Shown: positions 45,236 through 54,840, counted from the first letter of the stretch. The stretch is DNA of 54,921 nucleotides from Actinomycetota bacterium (GCA_016927325.1 JAFGMY010000079.1:1-54921); one strand, 5' to 3'. The notes: generated from the letters alone by a model not told the origin. Numbers and translations: made by a program.

Positions 45236-46102
45236 ATGCACATAGATGGTGATACACGGCTTGCGGGTATTATTGGGAACCCCCTCCATCACACGATGTC
45301 GCCCGCCTTGCATAACGCCGCATTTGATTATCTTGGCTTGAATTGGTGTTATATTCCATTTCCGGTTGAGAGGTCATCGGTAAAAGAAGCTGTTGAGGGA
45401 ATGAAGGCGCTGGGTTTAGTCGGCTTGAATGTAACGATGCCGTTCAAAACCGAAGTTATACCGCTGCTGGATGAAGTGGCGGTTTTCGCCGAGACGGTAG
45501 GCGCGGTAAATACAATTCTGCTGGATAAGGGAAAGCTGATCGGCTATAACACCGACGGAAGGGGTTTCTACACCGCACTCGCCAAAGACCTCGGATACGA
45601 GGTTAAAGGCCGGAAAGTGCTGGTAATGGGTGCCGGTGGAGCCGCGAGGAGCGTTACCGTTTCACTTGCTCTGGCGGGGTGCGCCTCGATTACAATTCTT
45701 AACAGGTCGCTTGAAAAGAGTGAGCGGCTGGTGGGGATCATATCAAAGAGCGCGCCCGGTGTCCGGGTTGCATGTCTGAGGCCTGACGAGGATTACGATA
45801 TGGTGGTTGCGGAGTCGGACATTATTATTAATGCTACTCCCATTACCAATTTCAACGGTTCCGTTCTGAGGGTGCCGGTGTCAATGTTGAACAGGAATCA
45901 ACTGGTATGTGATCTGAATTATACAGTTTATCAACCACCGTTTCTTCAGGAAGCCTCCGCGAGAGGGGCGCGCGTGATAGACGGCAAGGGCATGCTGCTC
46001 TATCAGGCCGCGGCGGCGTTTGAGATATGGACGGGTCTGGAAGCGCCGGTCGAAGTGATGCGGATGGCACTGCTCAGGGCACTGGAGGAGGCCCGCATTT
46101 GA
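45236..46102 (+). CDS. aroE: shikimate 5-dehydrogenase
   Basis: A 288-residue enzyme reducing 3-dehydroshikimate to shikimate with NADPH. The substrate site is IGNPLHHTMSPALHNAAF and VTMPFKTEV (catalytic Lys), the nucleotide loop is MGAGGAARSV and NRSLEKSERL, and GKGMLLYQAA is the C-terminal signature. The length is normal. It sits between the GTPase gene and pilB, 47 bases before pilB. Confidence 0.96.
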   Translation: MHIDGDTRLAGIIGNPLHHTMSPALHNAAFDYLGLNWCYIPFPVERSSVKEAVEGMKALGLVGLNVTMPFKTEVIPLLDEVAVFAETVGAVNTILLDKGKLIGYNTDGRGFYTALAKDLGYEVKGRKVLVMGAGGAARSVTVSLALAGCASITILNRSLEKSERLVGIISKSAPGVRVACLRPDEDYDMVVAESDIIINATPITNFNGSVLRVPVSMLNRNQLVCDLNYTVYQPPFLQEASARGARVIDGKGMLLYQAAAAFEIWTGLEAPVEVMRMALLRALEEARI

Positions 46103-46149
46103 TGACCCGCAGGCCTTTTCAGTAAAGTAAGGAAAGGGTTTGTTCCAAT

Positions 46150-47850
46150 ATGGAAAAACCGAAACAGGACCGCCTGGGCCAGCTACTTCTGGAAAACAAC
46201 ATATTGACAGTGGAGCAACTGGAAGCCGCCCTTCAGGAACACCAGAAGACAGGCAAGTCACTCGGTCGTGTTCTGGTGGATTTAGGGATGTTATCGGAGG
46301 GAAAGCTTACTGCGGTCCTGGCGGCTCAGATAGGGATCCGTTTTATCGATATCGGCACATACAAAGTAGATCCCGCCGCCGCCACACTGATAGACGATTC
46401 ACTTGCCAGGAGGCATTTCGCATGTCCTATTGATTTTGACAACGGCAGGCTTGTGGTCGCAATGGTAGACCCTACCAACGTTTATGCTCTCGACGACCTG
46501 CGGATAACCACCGGCATGGAGATTCTCCCCGTTATCAGCACCAAGAATGATATAGAGGCGGCCATAGGCAGGTATCTGCACAGTAGCTCCGATATGGACG
46601 AGGCGTTCGATGAAATTCCTTCTCTGGAGGGTGAGGGTGATGAGGGGGAAGAAAATTCAGAGGCGGAACTCCGTGAAGCGGGCGAAGACGCACCCATTGT
46701 AAAGTATGTGAATCTCATAATTACCGAGGCTGCAAATGAAAAAGCCAGCGACATCCACATTGAACCAGGTGAAAAAGACGTCCGGATACGCTATAGAATT
46801 GACGGCGTACTCCACGAAATTCGAAGGTCGCCCAAGAGAATCCACCCGGGGCTGGTGTCCAGGCTGAAGATTATGGCGAGCATGAATATCGCGGAGAGGA
46901 GGGTCCCCCAGGACGGAAGGTGCGCGGTAATGGCGGGAGACAAGGAAATCGACCTTAGAATCGCTTCACTGCCGACCGTGCACGGAGAGAAGGTGGTTTT
47001 GAGACTCCTGGACCGTTCATCGATATTGATATCCCTGAGCGACCTCGGTATCCTTCCGGAACCCCTGAAGCTGTTCAGCGATTCTTTCCATAAACCTTAC
47101 GGAACGGTCGTCGTAACCGGACCTACCGGTTCCGGAAAGACTACCACGATGTATGCCGCCCTTTCCGAGCTCAACAAGCGGGAGGTCAACGTCATCACCG
47201 TTGAAGACCCCGTTGAGTACCAGATGTCCGGGATAAACCAGGTACAGGTGAACACCAGGGTAGGGTTGACGTTCGCCGCGACGTTGAGGTCCATATTGAG
47301 ATGTGACCCCGACATTGTCATGATAGGTGAGATCCGTGATGGCGAAAGCGCGAAGATGGCGATCGAATCCGCCCTTACGGGTCACCTCGTTTTGTGCACC
47401 CTCCACACCAACGACGCTCCGTCGGCGATGACCCGTTTGACTGAAATGGGCGTTGAACCTTTCCTGATCGCGTCCGCTGTTGACAGCATTGTCAGCCAGA
47501 GACTCGCCAGGCGTCTCTGCAGAAGGTGTAAACAGCCGGCTGAATACGAAAAGGAGTACCTTCAGAAAATAGATTTTTATTCCGAAGATGAAGAGGAAAT
47601 TGAAATATTCAGGGCGAATCCTAACGGGTGTCCTTTCTGCAACGGTGCGGGATATCGCGGGCGGGTTGGCGTGTACGAAGTCCTTGTGGTCGATGAAGAA
47701 ATTGAGAAGATGGTAGTCGACATGGCTACGGCGCGCGAGATCGGGCAGGAGGCAAGGAGAAGAGGAATGTCCACTCTGCGGGAGGATGGTTTTCACAAAG
47801 TCAAGCAGGGAATTACATCAATTGAAGAAGTATTAAGAGTGGTAATGTAA
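46150..47850 (+). CDS. pilB: type IV pilus assembly ATPase PilB
   Basis: A 566-residue GspE/PilB-type hexameric ATPase that powers pilus extension. The N-terminus (8-61) is an MshEN domain with two repeats (RLGQLLLENN.. and SLGRVLVDLG..); in other PilB/MshE proteins this domain can bind c-di-GMP. An acidic linker (about 150-180) follows. The ATPase has Walker A GPTGSGKTTT (about 324-333), DPVEYQMSGINQVQV, Walker B PDIVMIGEIRD and the zinc-binding C-x2-C pairs (CRRCKQ, CPFCNGAG). The ATG is at the beginning of the frame. pilT, pilC and pilins follow in order. Confidence 0.96.
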   Translation: MEKPKQDRLGQLLLENNILTVEQLEAALQEHQKTGKSLGRVLVDLGMLSEGKLTAVLAAQIGIRFIDIGTYKVDPAAATLIDDSLARRHFACPIDFDNGRLVVAMVDPTNVYALDDLRITTGMEILPVISTKNDIEAAIGRYLHSSSDMDEAFDEIPSLEGEGDEGEENSEAELREAGEDAPIVKYVNLIITEAANEKASDIHIEPGEKDVRIRYRIDGVLHEIRRSPKRIHPGLVSRLKIMASMNIAERRVPQDGRCAVMAGDKEIDLRIASLPTVHGEKVVLRLLDRSSILISLSDLGILPEPLKLFSDSFHKPYGTVVVTGPTGSGKTTTMYAALSELNKREVNVITVEDPVEYQMSGINQVQVNTRVGLTFAATLRSILRCDPDIVMIGEIRDGESAKMAIESALTGHLVLCTLHTNDAPSAMTRLTEMGVEPFLIASAVDSIVSQRLARRLCRRCKQPAEYEKEYLQKIDFYSEDEEEIEIFRANPNGCPFCNGAGYRGRVGVYEVLVVDEEIEKMVVDMATAREIGQEARRRGMSTLREDGFHKVKQGITSIEEVLRVVM

Positions 47851-47882
47851 AGAATTCAACGGTCAATATTCGGGGGTGCATA

Positions 47883-48959
47883 GTGGAAAGCAAGGCTTTA
47901 AGACTTGATATCAACGAGTTGCTCAAGGAGGTTTTGGAAAGAGGGGCATCCGACCTTCATCTAACCGTTGGCGTTCCACCCGTTCTGCGCATAAACGGTG
48001 TTCTACAGAGAATGGACCTCCCAAAAATGACCAGCAACGATACTCGCGATCTGGTTTACAGTATTCTCACAGCCAGGCAGAGGGAAGCCCTTGAAAGCAA
48101 TCTCGAGTTTGACCTCTCCTACTCGGTTCCCGGCAGCGCAAGGTTCAGGGTAAACGCGTTTTTCCAGCGCAACAGCGTGGGCGCGGCGTTCAGGATAATC
48201 CCGTACCGCATCAAGACGGTGGAGGAGCTCAGGCTGCCTCTTATTATCAAGGAATTCGCGCGCCTTCCCAGAGGTTTTGTGCTGGTTACCGGGCCGACCG
48301 GCCAGGGTAAATCCACCACGCTCGCGACTATAGTGGATCTCGTGAACTCGACAAGGGAAGAGCATATCATTACCGTCGAGGACCCGATAGAGTTTCTTCA
48401 TGTACACAAGAAATGCATTGTGAACCAGAGGGAAGTGGGTTCGGACACCCACTCTTTCGCAAACGCCTTGAAGTTTGTGTTGAGACAGGACCCCGACGTC
48501 ATACTGATCGGCGAAATGCGTGATCTGGAGACGATATCGACCGCTCTTACCGCGGCTGAAACCGGACACCTGGTATTCGCTACACTTCACACACAGGACG
48601 CCCCGCAGTCTATTGATAGAATTATTGACGTATTCCCGACTTACCAGCAGCAGCAGGTGAGGCTGCAGCTCTCCACCACGCTCCAGGCGATCGTGACACA
48701 GCAGTTGGTACCCACCAAAGACCGCAGGAGCAGGGTTGCGGCTTGTGAGATCATGATAGCCACTGCAGCGATTAGAAATATGATACGCGACGGGAAAGTC
48801 CATCAGATCTATTCCGCGATGCAGGCTGGAGGTCAGCTCAGGATGCAGACCATGGATGCGTCGCTCGCCTCGCTGTTCCGTGCCGGGCAGATTACCTTTG
48901 AGACGGGGCTGGCCAGGTCGCACAACAAGGATGACTTCAGAAGGCTTGTCGGCCAGTAA
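47883..48959 (+). CDS. pilT: type IV pilus retraction ATPase PilT
   Basis: A 358-residue PilT that depolymerises pili. It has an N-terminal PAS-like domain (GASDLHLTVGVPPVLRING), Walker A GPTGQGKSTT (about 137-146), Walker B PDVILIGEMRDLET, the GHLVFATLHTQDAPQSIDR segment and the PilT-specific AIRNMIRDGKVHQIYSAMQAG region (in two parts). Its presence means pili are retractile, supporting twitching or DNA uptake. The GTG start is 32 bases after pilB. Confidence 0.96.
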   Translation: MESKALRLDINELLKEVLERGASDLHLTVGVPPVLRINGVLQRMDLPKMTSNDTRDLVYSILTARQREALESNLEFDLSYSVPGSARFRVNAFFQRNSVGAAFRIIPYRIKTVEELRLPLIIKEFARLPRGFVLVTGPTGQGKSTTLATIVDLVNSTREEHIITVEDPIEFLHVHKKCIVNQREVGSDTHSFANALKFVLRQDPDVILIGEMRDLETISTALTAAETGHLVFATLHTQDAPQSIDRIIDVFPTYQQQQVRLQLSTTLQAIVTQQLVPTKDRRSRVAACEIMIATAAIRNMIRDGKVHQIYSAMQAGGQLRMQTMDASLASLFRAGQITFETGLARSHNKDDFRRLVGQ

Positions 48960-49070
48960 GTGGTGATCGATGGAGGAATTTTTCAATATAATTAGAACGT
49001 AGTATTTAAGTGTACCTATTATTAGTTCGATAAGTTTAATGACAGGCAAACTCGCGTCGGGAGGTCAATC

Positions 49071-50291
49071 TTGACTACAGAATTTTCATATACGGTCAGG
49101 GACAAAGCCGGCAAGGAAATAACCGGCACCCTGGAAGCTGACAACGCGGACGTTCTCGCAGGCAAACTGAGCCAGATGGGGTATACGGTTGTCGCCATCG
49201 ATGAAATCAAGCAGTCGCTTGGAAAAAAGGAAATCAGAATCTTCGGGGCAAAGAAGGTGGAGAGCCATGAAATAGTTATTTTCACCCGGCAGTTCGCCAC
49301 CATGATCAACGCCGGCCTTCCTCTGATCAAGTGCCTGAGCATTCTCGCCCAGCAGACGGAGTCCACTTCTCTTTCCGATATAATCGCCGAGTGCCAGAAA
49401 GATGTCGAAGCGGGGCACTCGCTTTCGGATGCCCTGGCGAAGCACCCCAAGGTCTTCCAGAGGTTGTACGTCGCGATGGTACGTGCCGGAGAACTCGGCG
49501 GTATGCTGGATGACGTGCTGCTCAGGATAGCGAACCAGCTGGAGCGCGAGGAGGAGATAAGGCACAAGATCAAGTCCGCGCTTACTTATCCAATCGCCAT
49601 TGGTGCTATAACACTGATGCTGATGGGATTGATGATTTTTTTCGTCGTTCCGAAGTTCGCGGCCATGTTCGCGCAGATGGGGGGCTCACTTCCGGCTTTC
49701 ACCCAGTTTCTTGTCAATATCAGCCATTTCGCGACTGGCATCGGGGGGCTGATTCTGGTGATAGTAATTATAGGCCTGGTCATCGCTTTCAGACGCTTCA
49801 AGGCCACCGATACGGGGCGTTACACGATTGACAGGATTAAGCTGAAGATGCCTATTGTCGGTGTACTCTTTCACAAGAACGCCCTGTCAAAGTTTTCGAG
49901 GACCCTCGGAACACTGCTTTCATCAGGTGTTCCAATACTCGGGGCTCTTGAGATCACCGGTGAAACAACCGGGAATATGGTTGTCACCAAGACCCTGGAG
50001 GACGTCAGAGAGAGCGTCAAAGAGGGTGAGACTATCGCCAAGCCGCTTTCACAGTCGAAGGTGTTTCCACCGATGGTTACCCAGATGATAGCGATAGGTG
50101 AAGAGACCGGAGCGCTTGATGTCATGCTTTCAAAAGTGAGCGATTTCTACGACTCGGAGGTCAACTCGGCGGTTGACAGCTTGACCTCAATGCTGGAGCC
50201 GGTCATGATGGTTGTCCTTGGCGGGGGCGTCGGGACCATCGTGGTCGGTCTGTATCTGCCTATATTCCGTGTCATAACAATGATCAAATAA
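49071..50291 (+). CDS. pilC: type IV pilus inner membrane platform protein PilC
   Basis: A 406-residue GspF/PilC protein with two related cytoplasmic helical domains (FTRQFATMINAGLPLIKCL and FSRTLGTLLSSGVPILGAL) and three membrane segments. It anchors the PilB/PilT motors at the membrane base. The TTG start follows GGGAGGTCAATC. It lies 111 bases after pilT and 113 before the first pilin. Confidence 0.95.
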   Translation: MTTEFSYTVRDKAGKEITGTLEADNADVLAGKLSQMGYTVVAIDEIKQSLGKKEIRIFGAKKVESHEIVIFTRQFATMINAGLPLIKCLSILAQQTESTSLSDIIAECQKDVEAGHSLSDALAKHPKVFQRLYVAMVRAGELGGMLDDVLLRIANQLEREEEIRHKIKSALTYPIAIGAITLMLMGLMIFFVVPKFAAMFAQMGGSLPAFTQFLVNISHFATGIGGLILVIVIIGLVIAFRRFKATDTGRYTIDRIKLKMPIVGVLFHKNALSKFSRTLGTLLSSGVPILGALEITGETTGNMVVTKTLEDVRESVKEGETIAKPLSQSKVFPPMVTQMIAIGEETGALDVMLSKVSDFYDSEVNSAVDSLTSMLEPVMMVVLGGGVGTIVVGLYLPIFRVITMIK

Positions 50292-50388
50292 GAACTCGGA
50301 TTTGGAAAAGTGTCTAAAGAAACCTTACTCGAATGCCGAATAATAAACTTGAAGGGATGTATATCCTGTAAGAATGAGTATTAAAGCG

Positions 50389-50398
50389 AAGGAGGTGA
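50389..50398 (+). promoter_or_regulatory. consensus ribosome binding site of pilin 1
   Basis: AAGGAGGTGA is a full-length complement to the 3' end of 16S rRNA, six bases before the pilin ATG. It is the strongest RBS in the window, consistent with an abundant structural protein. Confidence 0.85.
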
Positions 50399-50404
50399 AG
50401 TATT

Positions 50405-50761
50405 ATGAGAAAACTACTTAGCAGGTCAGAGGGATTCACCCTGATTGAGCTCATGATTGTAATCCTGATTATCGCAATCCTAGTAGCTATCGCGGTTCCT
50501 GTTTTCCTGAACGCAAGGGCAAACGCCCAGAAAAGGACATGTCAGGCGAACCAGAGGACTATCGACAGTTCAATCCAGAGCTATGAGTCGACTCTGACCG
50601 ATCCGGCGTATCCAGCTTCGTTGGCTGATATGACGATGCCTGGAACGAAGACGCTGAAGAATATTCCGAAGTGTCCGGCACACGATACAAACCAGTACAC
50701 ATATGTTAACAGTATTCCGCCTTATGTAGTGTGTCCTAATGATTCTGGACACACAATATAG
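50405..50761 (+). CDS. pilA: type IV pilin (major pilin candidate)
   Basis: A 118-residue prepilin. A short basic leader ends in EG, followed by FTLIELMIVILIIAILVAIA, so prepilin peptidase should cleave after G11 and methylate F12. The E5 equivalent is present. The mature part is short and resembles ComGC-like small pilins: TCQANQRTIDSSIQ, then CPAHD, YVVCPNDSGHTI, with three Cys in the globular part. An excellent RBS and its position directly after pilC suggest the main fibre subunit. Confidence 0.93.
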   Translation: MRKLLSRSEGFTLIELMIVILIIAILVAIAVPVFLNARANAQKRTCQANQRTIDSSIQSYESTLTDPAYPASLADMTMPGTKTLKNIPKCPAHDTNQYTYVNSIPPYVVCPNDSGHTI

Positions 50762-50793
50762 CATCGGAGTAATGTCAGGGTTTTGAAAATTGA

Positions 50794-50822
50794 AGAGCCG
50801 GCGTGAAGTAAGCGCCGGCTCT
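50794..50822 (+). terminator. hairpin between the two pilin genes
   Basis: A perfect 10-bp stem, AGAGCCGGCG (50794-50803) with CGCCGGCTCT (50813-50822), closes a 9-base loop 33 bases after the first pilin stop. There is no T run, so it may be a partial terminator or an mRNA 3'-end stabiliser that lets pilin 1 be made in excess over pilin 2. Confidence 0.6.
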
Positions 50823-50933
50823 ACGATATTGGGAACAGTTTTCTGGCACGCACCGTATCTGGACGAATCCTGCTGACGTGAAAAACAGTTCATGGTGGGT
50901 TCGCTTCACATGCGTCGGGGGTGTGAGTTGATA

Positions 50934-51287
50934 ATGAATAAAATGGCTTTCAGGGTGGAGGGTTTTACATTAATCGAGCTTATGATCGTCATACTGATAA
51001 TAGCAATCCTGGTAGCTATCGCGGTTCCTGTTTTTCTGAGTGCAAGGGCCAACGCCCAGAAAAGGACTTGCCAGGCGAACTTAAGGACGGTCGACGGATG
51101 CGTCCAGAGCTACTCTGCCAGCTTCGGAGCAACTGTGTATCCAGCACGTCTTTCAGATATGATCGAGCCTGGAACCAGGCTGATGAAATCCGATCCCATG
51201 TGTCCGGCAGGGGAGATGGACTACCTGTGGATAAGCTCAGAGCCGCCTCATATCTCGTGTCCAAACGAAACCGAACACACAATTTGA
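50934..51287 (+). CDS. type IV pilin, second tandem copy
   Basis: A 117-residue prepilin closely related to the preceding one, with leader MNKMAFRVEG and the same FTLIELMIVILIIAILVAIA core. DNA identity is high over about 110 bases of the N-terminal region, showing duplication. The globular part keeps the pattern TCQANLRT, CPAGE, SCPNETEHTI but differs elsewhere. The start is not certain: ATG 50934 is chosen, and an upstream in-frame ATG at 50892 would make an unusually long leader. The RBS is much weaker than that of pilin 1. Confidence 0.9.
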   Translation: MNKMAFRVEGFTLIELMIVILIIAILVAIAVPVFLSARANAQKRTCQANLRTVDGCVQSYSASFGATVYPARLSDMIEPGTRLMKSDPMCPAGEMDYLWISSEPPHISCPNETEHTI

Positions 51288-51348
51288 ATAATGTATTAAT
51301 GGACCCAGGCGTGTCGACGGATTAAGTAACAAAGGACCGGGTGTCCGG

Positions 51349-53643
51349 TTATTCGTCAGTTGTTGAAGAACCGTTGTCTTCCAGTTTTTGACGGGCCGAA
51401 GGTCCGTAAGCTCCGGTTTTATCCAGTTCTATAACCTTCACGTATTTTGTTTGTGCTTCTCTTGGCCGTCCCAGACCAGTGAGAGTATCACCATACACGA
51501 GGTAAGCTTTCGCGTTCCCCGGGTCCATTTCGACCGCCTTTTCAATCTCGCGGAGAGCCGCGGGGAAGTTGCCTGCCATATTCAAGACTTCCGCGAGATC
51601 GATGTAATAACTTACCGTGTCCGGCTTAAAAGCTATTAGCTTGTCGAGTTCCGCTATCGCCTGCGGATACCGGCCGGTTGCCGTGTATGCCATGGCAAGG
51701 CTCGGGGAAAGGAAGTCGGGGTCGATCTTACGGGCACCGGGGAGTATCCGGACCGTTTCTTCATAGTTTTCTTCCTTGTTGAGAGACAGGCCGAGAAGCT
51801 CAAAAGCGTTTGAGAATGTGTTGCAGCTGTACAGGGTGGGAACGTAGATGTTTTTCATGAACTTTTCAATGGTGTCTTCATAAACCGAGGTTGCCTCCGG
51901 GAGCATTTTCTTCGACAGAAGAACATTGGCTTTGAACAGCATCGGAAGAAGCACCGATTCGCGGGCGTCGGTGTCCACGTTTTCACTGAAACTGCCTTTA
52001 TTGGAGTATTTCGCGGCTGTGTTGTTGTTCAAATCCGGCTCAACGCCCGGAGGTAAGATGCGGACGAGGTACCCAGACCAGGAAACGTTCCAGTTGAACT
52101 CCACAAAATTGCTTACAGCAGAAAACATATTAAGGAATCCCAGGTTCCTTTGCACGATATTAATGTAATCGAGGGCCGCCGGGTCGGGCTTGTGCCCGGT
52201 ACGCGTTCTTAAAAGGAGATCCGAACCTCGAAAACCCGGGACTGTTGTCGCTTCGGGTATCACAAGCCGGGCCTCCGGATTTACTCCCTCGACCGTCTGC
52301 ATGTACATGCAGGGAAAGAAAATGTTGTCGTCCTCGAAGAATACGATTGATTCGGGGCCCGCAGTATCCAGTATATCCCGGGCCATATCCTCTGCGTAAG
52401 TGTAGCGGCTCTTGTCGATCTTGCCGTAGTGGATCAAACATGAAACCACCGGGCAAAGGGCAAGGATAAAAATGACCGATACGAGTGAGGCCTTTCCCGC
52501 GGCTTTCCATGCCGTGTGCTTGAAAGATCCGGCCATTTTCACGGCCCCGGCTGCGGCGAAGCCGATCCACAGCGAAAATATCATGTAGCTGGGATAGTAG
52601 AAATGGGCCCTCAACACCGGCTCCAGCTGGCTGTAGGTCATTACCGGCAAAAGGGCGAGAATGAACAGAAACAGGAAGAACAACGGGTACTTCCTGCGCT
52701 TGTCGAACACAGAGTAGATAAATCCGGCGCCCCCCAGCCAGGCGAAGTACGGGAACTCGGTGTTGAGTGTTCCGAAGTATCGCCAGAAACGTGATGGCAG
52801 GTAAAGATAGGGGTATTTAAAGAGACCGCTTCTCTGGTGGCGGAATGTGACATGCTCAAACCATCGGGCGGGGGTGGAAGGGTCTCCGTAGTTATAGGCG
52901 GGGCCGCGGAAAGCGGCTGCTGGTTCGTAAATGTAAGGTAGAAGGCCGAGTGCAAGAAACGCCGCCATTCTAAGCAGGTTGCGGGGCGCGAGTGCGTCTT
53001 TCCAGCTTGTGTCAATGAAGAAGAAGACGAACGCGGGCAGCAGAAACAGGGTCGTTATGTGATTGGATATGGCCAGCCCGAAACTGAAAGCGAAGAGACA
53101 GAGAATATTGTCGGCTTTTTTCCTGTTTTCATCCTTGATGGAGCTTTCCCACTTGAGTGCAAGGAGAATGAGAAGTGCCATGAAGAATGTATTCAGGCTG
53201 TAAGTCTCGGGGATCACGGTCTGGTACCAGTAGGAGTAGCTGAATGAGAAGGCCAGCGCTCCAACGATTCCACCCGTGCGGCTCCGGTAAATCCTGAAGA
53301 TTATGAGGTACATCAGGCATGCGGTAAGCGAAGCGAAAAGGCCGGAGTACAAGCTTACCCTGAACGCCAGGGGGCCTACGGGGAAGAGCAGGGTGAAAAG
53401 CCTGGCGGTAATCATATACAACGGAGAGCCGGGGCCGTGGATGTTGCCGGTGGTGGCAATACCGAGAAGGAAGTCTCCCGAATCGGAAAACGTGACGGTC
53501 CGTGCCGCAGGCAGAATATGAAGGATAATGGTTAGAATGAACAAAAAGATTAGTATAAGACGGTTGTCTATGTTCCCGCCGGGGAAAGCAGCCGCCTTGA
53601 TTTTCTTGAAGTCTGAAATGGAGGCACTCTTTATTTTCAGCAT
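51349..53643 (-). CDS. DUF2723-type polytopic membrane protein with C-terminal TPR repeats
   Basis: A 764-residue protein. Residues about 28-430 hold ten or so membrane helices, and the first external loop has FSDSGDFLLG (D54, D57), the acidic pair typical of GT-C-type glycosyltransferases in the DUF2723 family. HFYYPSYMIF and an external domain follow. Residues about 600-755 contain TPR-like repeats (RYPQAIAELDKLIAFKPDT, NFPAALREIEKAVEMDP). It probably transfers sugar from a lipid carrier to protein or glycan. Its location between the pilins and the prepilin peptidase raises the possibility of pilin glycosylation (inference). Transcribed opposite to its neighbours. Confidence 0.75.
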   Translation of the reverse strand: MLKIKSASISDFKKIKAAAFPGGNIDNRLILIFLFILTIILHILPAARTVTFSDSGDFLLGIATTGNIHGPGSPLYMITARLFTLLFPVGPLAFRVSLYSGLFASLTACLMYLIIFRIYRSRTGGIVGALAFSFSYSYWYQTVIPETYSLNTFFMALLILLALKWESSIKDENRKKADNILCLFAFSFGLAISNHITTLFLLPAFVFFFIDTSWKDALAPRNLLRMAAFLALGLLPYIYEPAAAFRGPAYNYGDPSTPARWFEHVTFRHQRSGLFKYPYLYLPSRFWRYFGTLNTEFPYFAWLGGAGFIYSVFDKRRKYPLFFLFLFILALLPVMTYSQLEPVLRAHFYYPSYMIFSLWIGFAAAGAVKMAGSFKHTAWKAAGKASLVSVIFILALCPVVSCLIHYGKIDKSRYTYAEDMARDILDTAGPESIVFFEDDNIFFPCMYMQTVEGVNPEARLVIPEATTVPGFRGSDLLLRTRTGHKPDPAALDYINIVQRNLGFLNMFSAVSNFVEFNWNVSWSGYLVRILPPGVEPDLNNNTAAKYSNKGSFSENVDTDARESVLLPMLFKANVLLSKKMLPEATSVYEDTIEKFMKNIYVPTLYSCNTFSNAFELLGLSLNKEENYEETVRILPGARKIDPDFLSPSLAMAYTATGRYPQAIAELDKLIAFKPDTVSYYIDLAEVLNMAGNFPAALREIEKAVEMDPGNAKAYLVYGDTLTGLGRPREAQTKYVKVIELDKTGAYGPSARQKLEDNGSSTTDE

Positions 53644-53799
53644 GAAAAGATTATAGACCGGGACAATGCGATTTAAAAAGCCCGGTGGTTACTTTCAGGC
53701 AAACGTGAGGTTGTATTTTTTAAACGCAACTCCGGGAACTATGCTTTATCAGACTTGTAACGGCGGGGAAAGATCAGTGGAAACTGAAGGAGACATCAA

Positions 53800-54723
53800 T
53801 TGACCTGGTTTTATTATCTGGTTGCGGCGGGCTTCGGCCTTATACTCGGCAGCTTCTTCAATGTTTGTATCTACAGGATACCGATCGGGATGACCCTGGG
53901 TGACAGGTCTATTTGCCCCCACTGCGGCGCCGGTGTCAAATGGTATGATAACGTGCCGCTTGCAAGTTTTGTCGCCCTCCGGGGCAAATGTCGTAGCTGT
54001 AAAGGCCGGATCTCGTGGCGCTACCCGCTGGTAGAGGCCTTGAGCGGCGCCTTGTTTGCCTCCACTTACTGGTGGAGCATTAATGTCGTCCCGGATTACC
54101 TGGGGGTAGAAGGCGGTCCGTTCGTGCCCGAGCTTCTGATCGGCCTGCTTTTTATCTCAATATTGCTGATAGTCGCGTTTATTGACTATGACCACGGCAT
54201 TATCCCGAATGTGGTGATTATTCCAGGCGCGGCCGCCATGTTTTTTCTTGTGGTCGGAGTATCCATATATAGAGAAGATCCGATCAGGATCGCACAGGCT
54301 GCGGCTACCGGTATACTGTTCGCCGTGTTTCTATTCTTAATCGGCTTGATTGTCGGAACCGCGGTATTGAAGGGTGCCGAGCAAGAAGAGGCAGACAGTA
54401 AAGAAGATGTGGGCCCCTTCAGGTACAGTGAAAAGCATTGTAAAGATGATGACAACGGGGAAGAGGAGGAAGACGAACTGCCGCTGGCACTCGGTTTCGG
54501 CGACCTTAAACTTGCGTTGTTCATGGGTCTTGCCCTCGGGTATTTCAACTGGTTTTTTATCCTTGTCGCTGTCATCACCGGTTGTGTTTTGTCATTAATA
54601 ATTGCCATAATTTACCAGATTCCAGGAAGAAAAAAAATTACTTTTGGACCGTTCCTTGCTGTTGGATCCATTGTGGCCCTTTACTGGGGGCCATACTTCT
54701 ATCAGTTGCTCTTTCACTATTAA
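53800..54723 (+). CDS. pilD: prepilin peptidase / N-methyltransferase
   Basis: A 307-residue A24 aspartic peptidase that cleaves prepilin leaders and methylates the new N-terminus. It has the cytoplasmic zinc motif C39-x2-C42 and C64-x2-C67 of the methyltransferase-containing type, NVCIYRIP, and the two catalytic aspartates D129 (FIDYDHGIIPN) and D235 (GFGDLKLA). A cytoplasmic insertion (about 193-228) rich in Glu and Asp precedes the second active-site motif and is unusual. The TTG start follows GGAGACATCAA. It serves the pilins encoded just upstream. Confidence 0.94.
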   Translation: MTWFYYLVAAGFGLILGSFFNVCIYRIPIGMTLGDRSICPHCGAGVKWYDNVPLASFVALRGKCRSCKGRISWRYPLVEALSGALFASTYWWSINVVPDYLGVEGGPFVPELLIGLLFISILLIVAFIDYDHGIIPNVVIIPGAAAMFFLVVGVSIYREDPIRIAQAAATGILFAVFLFLIGLIVGTAVLKGAEQEEADSKEDVGPFRYSEKHCKDDDNGEEEEDELPLALGFGDLKLALFMGLALGYFNWFFILVAVITGCVLSLIIAIIYQIPGRKKITFGPFLAVGSIVALYWGPYFYQLLFHY

Positions 54724-54840
54724 GTTGAAGATGTAGTGTTATTCACAACCCTAAAGTACAAGGTTTAGTGTTCTTCAATCAGCACCCAAATCCACCGGTT
54801 TTGTAAAGCATGAGTTTTTTTTAAAAAGATGAGCTTATTT

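Noticed and set aside
48003-49049. Minus-strand frame of 348 codons
   Set aside because: Antisense shadow of pilT, which has intact motor motifs. No start signal or homology seen.
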